NCBI RefSeq assembly: GCF_030867095.1
Contig: NC_081826.1
Coordinates: forward strand, 251,266,251 to 251,330,250
Length of the DNA: 64,000 nucleotides
From: Alligator mississippiensis
Lineage: Eukaryota; Chordata; Crocodylia; Alligatoridae
Direction of reading: 5' to 3'
The notes beneath the pieces are model-generated. The model saw nothing but the letters and a program-made list of their open reading frames with translations. It had not been told where the DNA came from and ran no database searches. The position numbers were made by a program, and so were the translations under genes. Positions 47,201 to 62,200 of this stretch are shown here, in pieces. Position 1 is the stretch's first letter. The number at the start of each line of letters is the position of its first letter.

Positions 47201-50200
47201 ACAGCGCTTCATCCAGTGTTAAAATTTGAGTATGGTTGTGTCATACAATCATAGAAAGATTGGGGTTGGAAGGGAGGTCCTCTAGTGTCTAGTCTACCCT
47301 CTGCTAAAAGCAGGACCATCCCTAACTAGATCATCCCAGTGAAGTGTTTGTCTAGCTGAATCTTGAAAACCTCCAAGGATGGATATTCTACAACCTCTCT
47401 GGGTAGCCTTTTCCAGTGCTTCAATACCCTCCTTGTGAGAGAGTTTTTCCTAATATCTCACCTAAACTTCCCTTACTGCAATTTGAGACCATTTTCTCTT
47501 GTTCTGTCATCTGCCACCACTGAGAACAGTCTAGCTCCATCTTCTTTGGAACCCCCCTTCAGGTACTTGAAGGCTGCTATTAAATCCTCCTTCAGTCTTT
47601 TCTTCTCCAGACTTAATAAGCCCAGTTCCCTCAGCTTCTCCTCAGAAGTCATGTACCCCAGCCCTCTAACCATTTTTGTTACCCTCTGCTGGACTCTCTC
47701 CAACTTGTCCACATTCTTTCTGTAGTGGAGGGCCCAAAACTGAACACAGTACTCAAGATGTGGCCTCACCAGTGCTGAATAGAGGGGAAGAATCACTTCC
47801 CTTTCCCTGCTGGCAACACTCATACTAGTGCAGCCCAGTATGCTGTTAGCCTTCTTGGCAACAAGGGTACACTGCTGACTCATATCCAGCTTATTGTCCA
47901 GTGTAACCCCCAGGTCCTTTTCTGCAGAGCTACTGCTTAGCCAGCCAGTCCCCAGGCTGTAATGGTGTATGGGATTCTTTCATCCTATGCAGGACTTTGC
48001 ACTTGTCCTTATTGAACTTCTTGAGATTTCTTTTGGTCCAATCCTTCAATTTGTTGAGGTCTCTCTGAATCCTAGCCCTACCCTCCAGCCTATCTACTAC
48101 TTCTCCACCTTGGTGTCATCTGCAAACTTGCTGGAGGTGCACCCCATCCCATCTTTTAGATCATTAATCACAATATTGAACAAAACTGGCCCCAGAGCCA
48201 ACCCCCAGGGCACTCCACTTGATACTGACTGCCAACTAGACACCGAGCCATTGATTACTACCCTCTGAGCCTGATGATCCAGCCAGTTTTCTATCCACCT
48301 TACTGTCCATTTCTTCAGCCCAGACTTCCTTAGCTTGCTTGTGGAAGACTGTATCAAAAACCTTGCTAAAATCAAGATGTATCGCATCCACAGCCAGTCA
48401 TCTTATCATAGAAGGCAATCAGGTTGGTCAGGCATGACTTGCCCTTGGTTAATCCATGGTGACTGTTCCTAATCACCTTCTTCTCCTCCAACTGCTTAAA
48501 AATTCCTTAAGGAGCTGCTCCATGATTTTTCCAGGGACTGAGATGAGGCTGACCAGTCTGTAGTTCCCCAGATCCCCCTTCTTCCCATTCTTAAAGATGG
48601 TTACCATATTTGCCCTTTTCCAATCATCTGGGACCTCTCCCCATTGCCACAAGTTTTCAACGATAAAGGCCAGTGGCTCTGCAATCGTGCCAGCTGAGTC
48701 CCTCAGCACCCTTTGGTGCATTGCATCCTGCCCCACGGACTTGTACATATCCAGCTTTTCTAAATAGTCCCTAAACTGTTCTTTGGCCACTGTTAGCTGC
48801 TGACCTCCTCCCCAGACTGCGCGGCCAGGTGCAGTTGTCTGGGAGCTGACCTTGCCTGTCAAGTTCCTATATTGTTCCTGGCTTGCTGGTAGTTACAGAA
48901 ATTAGAACATGTTGGCCCCACGGGATGAATGAGTGGTGCCAGGCTGGTCTGTGGGGTACATGCATGGGGCTGGGGTCTAATTTGGTATGCACAGGACGAG
49001 GCCTTTGTTTCATAGGCTGTATATATCATGTCCATGGTGCAGACTCTGAGTGCCAGATCAGGCCTTGTCCCTGTGCATGATGAATCGGGCCCTTTGCCAC
49101 AGCTCCAGTACCAATCCCACATGTGCTGGATCACACCAGGCCTGCTGCTCCATCCCCAGCCCTAGCTTGGGCCCACCACCCCAGCCCTCGCCCTGCATGT
49201 GCCAGCCAGACTCCATGCATGGGACCACATCATCTGGCCTGTGAGGCTTGGAAATATGGTGGTGGTGGTGGTAGGGGAGCAGTAGCAGTTTTAGTTGCCA
49301 CCTTACCCCAGTGCTGCCCAGGGGATGACACAGCTGACAGAAGGAGCCATCTGAAGGCAGACTATGGGCAATTAGCAGCAAATCAACACAGCAGCTGGCA
49401 GGTGGACCCACAGGGGGTGGGAAAAACTTGTAGAACTGGTAAGTCTACTAAAAAATTTCCAGTCGGCTTGCGGGGGGGAATGCCTGCACAATGACTGAAA
49501 CAAAAAAAATGTTAATATGATGCCTCTCACTTTGGACCTGGAAAGTCTTTGGGACTTAGCCTGTTTGGACCTGGGTAGTCCTGTGAGTGGACAGGTGGCA
49601 TTTGCTCTGAAGGGCAAAGGAAAGTGTGCCATGGTCCCCCCTTTAGGTGCCCAAGCGGTTCTTAATTTCCTGATGGAACCAGGGCAGATTATGTGGTGAC
49701 AGTGACAGTGCCGCCATCAGGAACCACACCCCTTGGGGAGACATGGGCAGCAAGGCACAGGTGGGCACCCATGCCTGGGCCATGGGGGGTGGAGGGATGA
49801 CTGTACAGGTGACCGCGGCTTGGCATGGGGCTCCCTGCAGGCAACTATGGCTTCCTGGGGTGGGGGAGGGGGAATTACTGGTTTGCTGGTGCCCCCTGCT
49901 GTAATTGAGTACCAAAGAAATCAGCAGGGTGGATTGATGTGCAGCTCCCCCTGCTGTAATTTACTGTGAATTGCACACTGAGCTTAGTTTGATTTAAAGG
50001 CTGTCACCCGTAAACAATGACATATCGAATTTAAACAAATAACGTCAATTTTAATAAGCCTATCTAATTTAGTGAAGATTAAACAGTGTCATGTATACAA
50101 GTGCCTCAAATTTCCAGACTTTTGGGAAGATCCACAAGCAATCACATGGCTCTCCGTACTGGATCCAGGCTTGACTACCCTTGAATTAGAATATACTAGC

Positions 50201-53200
50201 TGCTGCCCTTTTGAAATGGCTACAAAGGTACACGTGTCCATATCCTTGGAATAACATGTCTAGATCCTGACATCTATCTTTTCCCATGCACATTTCCTTA
50301 ATTGGAAGCCAGAAAGAGAGAGGTGTTCAGTCACTATAATGCTAGATCAAAAATAATGCTGGATAAAAAAATACAAATATTTTGTAATCTGCTTTGAATA
50401 CTCAATCATCTTGTGGAAACATAACACACAACCTTTTTATTCTTTTTAGTAAAAGATGTATTAATCAGAACATGCAGAAACATTCATGATCCCCTTTTGT
50501 GACATGTTATTCCCTGTATGTAGGTGAAGGGGATGTTCAATGCTTTGCCTGTGCTGGATGTTTGGAGAATTGGGAGGAAGGTGATGATCCGTGGAAAGAA
50601 CACAAAAAATGGTTACCTGAGTGAGTAACTGGGTGCCCTTGAGAAATTCTTCTTAGTGTCAAAGAAGGTTGACCTGCATTTCTTTAAAAAAGACTACTGA
50701 ACAAAACAGGTTTTATATTAAGAATTGATCATTAAATAGCTCATTCTGAAAACAGCAATCTAGACCTCAAATTAGTTGCATGGTGTTGTTCACATACCTT
50801 TTTCACACATGAATATTTGCAAAACAAACTTTAGTGACTCCCCACAGAGAATAGATTTTGGGTACTACAGATCTTCATTAATGTGTTTAGTCCCTTTGCA
50901 ATGCATACTGACATACATACCTGCAAGCATGACTCATGTGAGGAAGAATATGTGCTGTTTGTGCTTGGTCTGTGTGGAACTAGTTCTGGGACAGCCTGAC
51001 TCATCATGAGTCACTCTAATAGCACAAATGGTCCCTTTAAAATCAGTAAGATTATATGCATAGGGAGATACTATTCAGTATTGGCAGAGATGGTATGATT
51101 GAATGTGCAGAGTTGAGGGATTTAGGGATAAACCAGTGTGTCTATTGCCTATGACAGCAAAGCCTTTCTGGTCATGGAGAGGTCTTGCTAAACTTCGGAT
51201 GGATCAGTTTACTGCCTTGCTTGATTGGAAGTGGGGGGGTCATGCAGATGTGGGGACAAGGAGTAAAGCTAGCAGAAATACTGCTGGATCCTTTCCTTAG
51301 GAGCGTAGAGAATGAGTTCTGAAAAGCTTCCAAACGTACTGTTGGAGTGATGTTGTAGTCCTGATGGTCCATGAAATATGCTTTAGGCAATAATTTTTTG
51401 GGTAATGTATTTCATTGGGCCAGAGCATGGTTGGGATAGATTTAGACAAGTTTGTCTAATCTTAGAAAAATAAATCAATCTCAAACACGCAGTTGGTCCA
51501 GTAAAAGATATCGCCCACAAAAATCCTTGCCTCGTCCAAATGTATGGTTGATTCTGCCTTTTTTTGTATGTGCTACTAACTGAAAAAGAACAGCCAAGTA
51601 AGCAAGTTAAATTGCATCAGGTTTAATGTTGTATGTTTGAACATTTAATTTTAGTTGCAAATGCTTGGAGCTACTCAATGAGATGACAGTAGATCCACCA
51701 AAGAATCAGTCAGCATTACATTCTGAGCAGGTAATCAATTGGTCTTATTCTTTACTGTTGGCTGGAGAATTCATGCTTTGTTATGTAGAAATGGATGTTC
51801 CGGTCAGAGTAAATCGCTGTGTATATGGTATGCAAAAATTACTTTAACCTGAGCCCTGTACTAATGCTTTGTCTTTGTCCACTGAACCACTGTGAATTTC
51901 TGATTGGGGGAAGTAAAAGCCTTGAGAGAGGTTCTCCTTTTTTAATTTAGATGGTTATCTGTACCATGTTAGAAAATAGCATGTATCTTTAAGGATCTAC
52001 TTGTGTATGCAGTGAACTTCCTTCCTTTTCTTGTCCTTATCCTTGTCCTTGTGACAAGGTATTTAGCAGAATTTGCAAATTTGTTGGAATCTGACATGGC
52101 TGCACCATGAACTGAGAGAGGCTTTTAGGAGTGGCAGTGGTAAGACTACTTTCAGAATACTGTGTCACCAGTGTTCAGAAAAGATGAACATGAACTTATC
52201 ATAGCACAAGTACTAAGAAGATTAGGGAATGAAAAACGTATTTTATGAAAGAAGAATAAAGGAATTTGGCTTGTTTAGATTGGCAAAATGAGGATAATTA
52301 GGGAAGAGCATTACTTTTTAATAATATACTTGCAGGATAAATATTAGGGGTGGAGAAGAGCATTTTAAGAGGAGTAAAGGATTGGAATAATCTGAACAAA
52401 GTAGAGAAGGAAAAGGGATCACTTTAGGGGAGGGGGGAGAAGGAATCTGAATCATTTTAAGATTCAGTTTGATAAGTTTTTATGGCTGGGCTAGTGAGAT
52501 AGGCTAGAAAATTCTTGGTTCAGCCATCAGTGTGTGTAATATGGATTCAATCATTTGCCATACTGGGGTTGAGATCTAGAGGTAACTATTTTAAAGTATG
52601 ATAGCTGTCTGGAAATCTCATGCTTCAGGGCTTTTGTTGATTACCTAAGTAGGAATTTGCTTTTTCTCATTTTTCCTCATAATAGCTGATGGCTATGCAA
52701 TCATCTTAGCCAATTCCATGAGTAGTCTAGAATGCGCTCCAGATGCAATCTGACCCCGTTGACTTGTTCAAACCCATCACCAAGTTGGAGGTCGGGAAAG
52801 AATTCCACCCCCATTCTGCCCCCTGCCCCGCCCCGCCCCTATCAGATTGGCAAAATTGAGAGGAAAGATTTACCTTCCTCTATAAAGTGATGTGTTGGTC
52901 TTTTCCAATGATTTCCTAAGCCTGAAAAAACCCCAACCCCCCCCCCCCCCCACCACCACCACCCCAAAAAAAGCCAAAACAAAAAACCAAAACCGCAAAA
53001 CAACAAACAAACCAAAAACATTTACTCTTCTGCCCTTGCAGTGGCAGGGCACTGCCAGTGCCATCTGTTTCTCCCCTTTTACTTTTGGCATGTCATAGGG
53101 GTTCTTGCAACCTCTGGTTTTGCACCTTGTAGCTGTGGTATGTCAGGGTTTGATGTAGATGATTTTTAAGAATATAGGGAAATGGTTGCCTGTGAGTAAA

Positions 53201-56200
53201 CTGTGAGTTTACTGCACTTGATGGCCCTTGGACCCTTTCCAGGCCTACCTGCCTATGTTCTTAGTGAAGTCATGTTAAAAAAAGCAGCAACAGATGCATT
53301 TTATTTCCATGATATGTTCAGCAGTGGAAGTCTGCTGAGTGCACCCTGCCTTTTGTTTAAGAGGTGATACATTATTAATTTTTTTCTTTTTTCCCCCCAG
53401 CAAACTGCAAAGCCAACCTCAGAAGGGAGAAAATGCCAATATTCTGCTTTTACTGGTAAGTACTATTCTGTACCTCTTGTTGGAAGGCTCTCTCCACATT
53501 AAACCTTTCTACTGAACTCTTTCTGGTTCAAGGGAACTAAATAGATAAGGTATCTATTTCATTGTCAAATTCTAGACCCCTTTCTTAGACCTAAGGTTCT
53601 AATTGAAATAGGGATTCAGGTTGTGCAGAGTAAGCAGCTTGTAGTACCTCAGTCAGCTACTGCCTAATGTAAGGGTTGGCAACCTATGGCCCACAGACCA
53701 GATTCAGCCTGTGAATAGACTGGATTCTGCCCCAGGCAGCTATGGGAAACAGTAGCACACTCCATCCACAGTGGTAGAGGCAGCATCTCCAGAGTCCTAT
53801 CGCTGGCCTTTTTCTGTCCATTTCCTTCCCAGTATCTGCTTATTCCTGGAGGGTTGCAGGGTGCAGACTCTGCCAGGGCTGAGTTGCAAGCAGAAGTCCA
53901 CAGTGACAAAAAGTTGCTAAATCCCTGGCCTAATGTGTAACCTGTGACATAAATGGAGCTGGCAGATGGTAGAGTTCACCTGTTCACAGGAAGCCACGTG
54001 ACTGCCCAGCAGACAACACCAGTCCTTTTCTGAAAGTGAAGATGTGACTTTAGTGAAGGACGTAGGTGTGGGAATGGGTGAATTTCATTCAGGAGTTCAT
54101 TCATATTTTGGAAAATACTAGTATATTACCATATTTTGGAAAATACTGGTATATTAGCATTGCATATGCTGCATTTGAAACCCAAAGAGTCTGACTTAAA
54201 ATAGTTTTCTATCAGGCTTACAGTACCCTTTCCTTTTTTCTACGTAAAATTGTATCAGTCACTGAAATAATTTTGAGGGGGTAGTGTTAGTGATGTGTAT
54301 GATTAGATCTGTTAGAAATGAAGCTACACAAAAGGAGGTATCATTGAATCATGGCCCAAAGTTCCTGGTCTACAGATATTAGAGTTGTTGTGAGTGAGAG
54401 CTGATAAATAAAAAACAGTGTTAGATTTGCTGGTTCATTTCAGAGACCTTCTTCAGCAAATATTTGGAAACAAAAATATATGCAGTAACTATGTCTCTGG
54501 CTATTTTGGAATTGCACAATTTTGTGTGACTATGTGTTCTGGGTGACTCTGGGAGATCTGTCATTGTCCTTCATGGCATTGCATGTGAATTTCAGAATAC
54601 AGACAGAAATGTTACACACTTCTCTTCTACCACTGGCAAAAAAAAATCACTTTTGCTAGATCCTAAGAAGCCTAATAGTTTATAAATGCTAAAAAAGTAG
54701 ACAAAGGAGTCTTAAATGTGCTTTATCATCCATGGTGATACTGCACCACAAATATATATGTAGCTCCCCTCTTTACTGAAAGGAAAGACTTGAATGGTTG
54801 CATATGGCTTTTGGAAGTCCCAGTCTGCTCAGTATCCTGTGTATGTAGGTCCCATGGTCTGAAGTTTGTAGTGAAAGGAAACTTTGGCTACTGTCCACTG
54901 GTGAACCAAAAACAGAGGTGAAATGAATCAGATTTCATTAGAATGTTTGTTATGGGTAGCTATTACACACCATTAATTTGTGATCTTTTTTTGTTTTCTG
55001 GTTAAAATTGATTTAATAATTAATTTTTGGTATAGTTGTAGCAAAATGTTCTTATCCTCACTGTGTGAGCGACAACACTGTACTTGATATGCTGTGAATG
55101 AAGAGTGACCGTAACCTATCTCAATTGTGCACTACTGAACAGGTGAATGTGGATACAAGTTAGGTAGATAAATGAGAAAGGGAAAAGGGCTGCTGACTCC
55201 TGAGCAAAATCCTTGCTAAGGTCCTATCTGTGATTGAATGTTCCCAACTGTCTGGCTCTTTGAAACTGCAGAGGGCAATGACAAATATGAATGAACTTAG
55301 ATAAGGACCCCTCAAGTGACCTTGGTGAGTGTACAGAGAAGAGCAAAAGAGCGATACACACATCCAGCATAGGGATAGAAAAAACAGCTCCACAAGCACT
55401 GAGCACTGTCCTCAAAACTAAAGGAGAATTTCTAGTTGGTGCCACTAATCATGGGGCTTTTTATTCTGTGCCCATCAATCGCAGGAAGGCAGTGGCTTGC
55501 ACATTAATGAGCCAGTAAATTCACTGGTGAGGAGTGAGTCTGGTAACTGTAGGACATTCCAGCAGCCTCCACAGCATCCTGAATAAGAGAACTAAGCTAG
55601 GACTGTCAGTGTAAATAGGATTGGAAATGACTGGAAGGGTTGGTTAGATACTATTAGGTAGGCTGAAAACCTAGACGTAGAGTCCAATACTGGAACCTCT
55701 CTTCTGGCTCATTGCATGATCATTTGCTAATAGTTAATTAAGCCAAATTCATCCCTCAAGTGACACCTTATACCTGTCACTTGAGGGATGAGTGAACCTC
55801 CTGTATGTTGCATAGTGATATAGTTGGAAGAAGGAGCATCTGCTTTAGCTTTGCAGCAGTGTCTGAGCAAGGGACTTGTTTGTACAGTAAAGGCACTCTG
55901 AGGAGCACTGTAGGTTTCTTTTGTGTGCACTTAATTTTCCTTATCTCCTCTCTATTAATAGACATGACCCTTGAGGATCCTGAATGGACCCAAGAAGCCA
56001 AGGCATTGACTGAACATCTCAGGCAGGCTTACAGTAATACCAGGTTTAGCAGACTGCCTTCCTTTGGTGACTCTACCCATTTTGCCATTGATTTGAAATT
56101 GCTTTACGCCGACCTGTCAGTTGTCTCAAAGGATATCTATAACCAGCCACTGCAGCAGCTCCTGCTGCCTGACATCCTTGCAAACCTTAACTCCATCACT

Positions 56201-59200
56201 GTCCTTGAAGGTGAAGCAGGAGGTGGGAAGACAGCATTGCTGAGGAAGGTAGCTGTGCTGTGGGCTTCAGGCTGCTGCCCCGTGCTAAGCAGGTTCAAGT
56301 TGGTCTTTTATCTTTCCCTGAGTGCCACAAAAGGGGATCAAAGCTTGACTGACATCATCTGCAACCAGTTAGTGGGATTTCCGGGGTCGTTAACAGAAAT
56401 GTCCCTGAGGAACATCCTTCAGCACTTAAAGCACCAGGTCCTGTTCCTTCTGGATGACTACGGCGAGATGAATTCAGTCCCCTCGGTCATCGAAGGACTT
56501 GTACAAAAGAACCACTTCAACAAACACTGCCTGGTTATCGCTGTGCGTACTAATCGGATCAGAGAAATCCGCAAGCATGCAAATACAATTTTAACTATTG
56601 TGCAGTTTCCTCTGTACAGCACTCTCTACGTCCTTCGGAAGCTGTTTTCACACAACATTGCCCTTGTGGAAAAGTTCATCTATAAGCTGAAATGGGAAGA
56701 CACCATGAAGACTCTTCTGAAGACCCCGCTTCTAACTGTGGCTCTCTGTACGTATTGGATACAATACCCAGGGGGGAACATCTTCAGTGACAAGGCTATT
56801 TTTAAAGCCTACTTGCTGTATAACTCCCTAAAATACTTGGAAGAAGGAGACCATGTTAGTGCCATGGTGTCCTCCTGTGGAGAGCTTGCCTTAAAAGGTC
56901 TTTTCAAGCCGTGCTTTGATTTCAGGGAGGAAGACCTCTCTGAAATAGGTCTTGATGGAGATGAAGCTCTGAGATTGGGCCTGCTGAGCAAATTCACTGC
57001 CCAAAGGCTGCAGCCAGTTTATCAGTTCTTTCATCCATCATTCCAAGAGTTCCTGGCAGGGCTAAGGATGAGCGAGCTCCTAGCTTCTGATGTTGAAGAA
57101 AACCTGGAACGAGGACTGTATTACTTGCAGCAAATCAACACGTTGAGGAAAGTTTCTGGGACCTATCACTTTTTATTGCAGTATGCTTGCAGCTATCCTT
57201 CCAAGGCAGTTCCAAAAATCATAACCCATTTATTCAACTTAATCCACTCTAAGGAGGCATTTGAAAGTCAAGCAGAAAGTGATGAACTACTACGACATCA
57301 CCCAGAACTACAAATGGTGGTGCAGGCAATAGATGATTTGGAGTCAGAATTTTGTCTTTCATTTTTCACTCGCCTTTTGCTGAACATTGCAATTTCTGCA
57401 GCTTATGAAAGTGACACTGTTGCAATGTGTGCCCCAGCCATCTTTGAGTTTCTTAGAGGAAAAACATTTTCTTTTGGCACATTAGTGTCACAGTACAGTT
57501 TTTTGCTGTGGTTTTTTCTCGATTTTCCAGAAAGCCTGTCTTTTCCCAGTACTTTTTACTTAAATGTACATGGAAAAAAATATAAACCAAAATCTGATTT
57601 TTCGGACATAGGAATTCATCCCTCTGAACTGGAGGTTCCAACGATTGACACGGATTATGCTTCTGCATTTATAAATCTAAATGATATGTCACAGAGGATG
57701 AAAGAACTTGAGAATAATGTGAATAGCTTTTTTTCACTGGTTTCTAGATTTCTGCCAGACTCTCTTATGGCTCCTTTCATACTTGCAAAGGGTCGTGCAA
57801 AGATTTCAGCTCTGAAATTTGTAGCCAATGCCATTAGTTCTTTGGAAGAAGCCGATCTTAGGAACCTTATGGTACTATTCTCTATTTCAGACAATATTGA
57901 GCTTTGCCTAAATGATAGTCCAGGACTGGTTGAAAGTATCCGACCAGCTCTTGAACAGCACAAGGAATGCTTTAAAAAATGCAGCCTGTGTAATGTTAAC
58001 TTGAGTGTAGCAGAACAAGAACTACTTCTGTCTATGTCTTCAGTGGAATCTCTTGAGATAAAGGAAGACGCCAAAGTGCCAGGTACAGTCCAGTGATTGT
58101 TAACTGACTGGAGTTTTTTTTTTTCTGTCTAGCTGCTTTTCTCTTTGTGGGTGTTTGGGGTTTTTTTTTAAATCCATAAAGCTTAAAGAGCCATTCAGTT
58201 AAAATGAATTCTAAAGGTGATGGTGAAAAAACTGTAGTCGGGGTAAAATTTATCTTCCATTCTGAGGTGCCATTTCTAAATCTATCCCCCAATATTTGAG
58301 TGGAATAACCAATTGGTTTGTAAACGGGAGTGTTCATAGTTACTCGCAAGGTACATTTTCCTGCACAATAGATTAAAGCCCTGGTGCTCAAAACTTTCAG
58401 TCCTGCAGGCTATGTGCGTGGTGCAGGGCCAATCCACAGGCTGGAGCCAGTGTGATTGATGGGTGTGATCCAGCACATCAGATCTGGCTGTGGACCAACC
58501 CTGTGCGCTGGTGCAATCCAGAGTGCAGGACTATGTCATTTGGTTTGCAGGGCTCCCCACAGATCCATAAATTTGGTGGCAGGGGGAGCCATGGCTGTGG
58601 AGGTTGAACACCACTGAATTAAAGATATGCTACTTTTTAAAAACAAACAAACAAAAAAGCCCACTCATGCCTTAAATTGTTTTTGGGTGGGGGTTTTTTT
58701 AAATTGTTTTGGGGTTTTTTGGCTTACACTCTCAACTGTGAAAGGTTTCTGAAGCTCCCACTGAAATGCACAGATGCAATTCTTTATGCCATCGGGACAG
58801 AGCTGCAAGGGAGAGAGGCAGTGGGTTGGGGTCCATCCCAGGACAAGGGGGAGTGGGGGCAGTGTGGATCAGGCTGGGGGGCATGAAATAGGGGGAAGTC
58901 AGGGTTGTCAAGGTGTGGAGTGAATAGGGGACCATTTTAGTGGAGGTAGTTTTCCATTAAGAGCCCTTTTCCAGCAGAAAGTTTTATCAAGGAATCTGTA
59001 TTGTTATGGACTGGGTAGAGAGAACAGGACAAGATCAAGAAGACTAAACCAGTGTCATTATTTGTTTTACTTTGTCTTTCAGAATTGCTTTTTACAAATT
59101 TGGACAAATTCACCTGCTTAAAGGGATTATCAGTGTATGTACAGAATGGTCAAAATGTGTTTAACATCATGCCCAGTGGCTTTGGAAATATCCATAGCAT

Positions 59201-62200
59201 GGAGAGATTGTTGATTGATAATGTGAACTTTTCAGATAGTTCTTCCAGGCTGGGTGAGTGCCAGGGTTGACAACTGTACATTAATTTATGGACGCTCCAT
59301 AAAAAAGACACCCTAAAAATGCTTGTCTATGAAAATCCATAAGAATATTTTGCCCTCCATAAAAACATAGAGTCATGACAGCTTTAAGCTCTGTCACAGG
59401 AAATATTTGGAGCAGCACTGAAAGACAGACAGAGCACAGTAGTACCACCTACTAAGTGGAAGGACAGGCCCCTGCACATGCTGAGCTCTTCTCAGGGCTT
59501 TGCATCTCCCAGGAGCCTGCTGGACAAGACCCCTCCTCCCCCAGCACACACACCCCTTCCTTATAGCAGTGTGTTGCTACTGGGTCTCTATGCTCATCCC
59601 CTGCATCTAACAGCTGTCTGCATCAAAGGTACAGGCAGGGAGGAGGGTGGTGCTGCCAGGGTGAAGCTGTGGGCTAGGAGAGACAGTGGGTGTGACAGGG
59701 GAGTGGATCAGGCTGGGGGTGGGGGCAGGTGGGAGTATCAGTGTTTGGGGTGGGTAGGGGACCCCTGTGGTGTGGGAAGTAGGCTGTAAAATCACTTCTG
59801 CAGTTTCACAGGGCTGCCAGCCCAAGAAATATTTCTTACTGGTCATAAAAATACGTGTCAATAATAATCAAAAAGTTTATCTGTCAGTAGGAAATGGCAG
59901 ATTGTCTGTAAGAAATAATTTCTTGAGTTGGCAACCTTGGTGAGTATATCTTTGAATGTTTTTAATGACCAAGTTTAGATAGCACTCTCCTGCAGAAAAA
60001 TAACTGTTTTAGATTCTTCTTTAGGTATAACATTGTATCCTTCCTTGAGTCTCCAACAGAATTCTTTCCCCTGCCTGTCTCCCAGTTTTTAAGCTGGCCT
60101 TGTCATTCCAACAAAGAAGAAATGTTTTTAACCTTTCACTATTATTTCCAAATTGGTCAGAAGAAGGAATCAGTGTAGACCAACTGGAGGTATTTCCCTT
60201 GCTGTACATGCTATCTACAGTGGTCAAAGCCTCTGCCAAACCATGAGCGGTAAAAGAGGGCAAAATTGGGAGCTGAATATAGATCACCTGAATAACCACT
60301 AATAATCCAATTAACTGAAGATGCCCAGGCCCAGATTCTGGCAGGCCACAAAAGGGAGGGAATTCCAATTCTGAAACACAGCTACTGAAAATGACCTTCC
60401 ACTGGTGGGTATTTGCAGGGTCACTATTGATTGACTCTGATCTTTCCTAGCAGGGAAGTACCAGAGGATGGTGATGGGCAAGTACTTGGCATCACTTAGT
60501 TCTCTCCTGGGTGTCCCCCAGTGTTACACATTTTCACCCCTCCTGTTCAATTGGGTATGAGGCCACTGGGCTAGATCATGAGAAGATTTGGCTTGAGGTG
60601 CTATCAGCATGCTGATGATGTGCAGAGCTGGCTCTCTCTTATCTTATCCAGGCAATGAAATCTAGATTGTTATCCATTGCTGGGCTGCATTTGGAGACTG
60701 GATACAGATGAACCAAATTAAACTGTTGGCAGACCTCACAGTTGGGGTTGTGGGGATTGGGACACCTATCATTGATACAGTTCAGCATCCCCATGTCCCT
60801 CAGGCCTGCAGCCTTGAGGTGCTTCTGGATCTTTTGCTGTACCTGGATTCTCAGGTTGCAACAGGGGCTAGGGGCATCTTGTACCACCTCCACCTCCAAC
60901 AGTATTCCAACCCAAGCCATGAGGTCTGCCAACATCCATCACCCCTGCCTTGTCTAGATTTGGTTTCAGTTGGTTCACCTGCATTCAGTGCCCTACTGAA
61001 GTCAGGCTCTGGGTAAGGATCTAGACTTCAGGGCCTGGATCAGGTGAGAGAGGGAGAGACAGCTGGGTGTCAACAGCATACTGATGGCACCTCACTCCAA
61101 ACCCCTCATGATCTAGCCCAGTGGCCTCGTACACAATTAAATGGGAGAGGTGAAAAGATGGAATGCTAGGTGATGCACAGGAAAGGTCCCAAAGGGATGA
61201 TGAGCATTTGCCCAACACCATCCTCTGGGACTCCCCTGCTAGAAAAGAGCAGAGCCAGTTAAGAGTGGTTTTGCAAATACCCACCAGCAGGGAGGGAGGT
61301 GAGGATTGCAGTCATACCCCCTTTGGCTGTATGGTACAAGTGCAATGAGATCTCTCAGCTCACTGGCTTGTCGGCACAGCTCCTGCTGGACCCACAACTT
61401 TGGCGTGGGTGTGGAACACAAGAGGGTGAACACCACTGTTGCTTGCTCTCCCTTGTCCCATGTTACCAAATTCAGCAACTGAGGTTCCTGATTGAGAGAT
61501 CCTTGTTTTTCTGGGGCTTTTTAAAATTAAATGTTTAATTAATTTTCCTTTTGCATTTTAATGTGTAGATGGAGCATTGTATACAGTACTGAAATTTCCA
61601 AACAAAAAGATTATACTGTGGGTGAAGTCCCTCCATTCTTTTTACCCTTTAATTTTAATTACACTGCTGCCCTAGGGTCTCATTCTTCTTAGTATGAAAT
61701 AACACAGTGAAAAGGAAAAGGCACTTCTGGAGGTGAAATTTTCCTTAATAAAGGGGCATAGTGCAAGAAGCCAGGGGGGGCAGAGGGTGTCTTAAAATAT
61801 AATTTAATGCATTCACTTAACTCGTTACTGTATATCTTTCCTCCATGTCATTAAAGAAAATGTATAGGTACTGCTAATGAAACCATATTGATTCTGAAAC
61901 TTCATCCATTAATCGTATGATTTTTTTTGTCCTTTAACAGTTGGATTCATTCAGGGATTTCAGAACCTCCGTGTCTTTCATCTGAACACTTCCAGCTTCC
62001 TTGACTGTGACTCTCTTCTGGCTACAGTTTCTTCTTGCAAAAAATTAATGGAAATCAGGTTTACCGGATCATTTATGAGAGACCGAGACATGTTATCCTT
62101 TGGTAGGAAGTCACTGACTTGTGCACCTCTTGTTCTGTTCATTCCCCCTGCCCCCTCTAAAACTCAGCAGCTTGGAAAAGTTGACTATGTAAAGATACAA

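Noticed and set aside
49058..49494. Overlapping 117- and 123-codon frames on opposite strands
   Set aside because: His/Gly/Pro-rich low-complexity translations of a GC-rich intron segment; mutually overlapping and without splice context.
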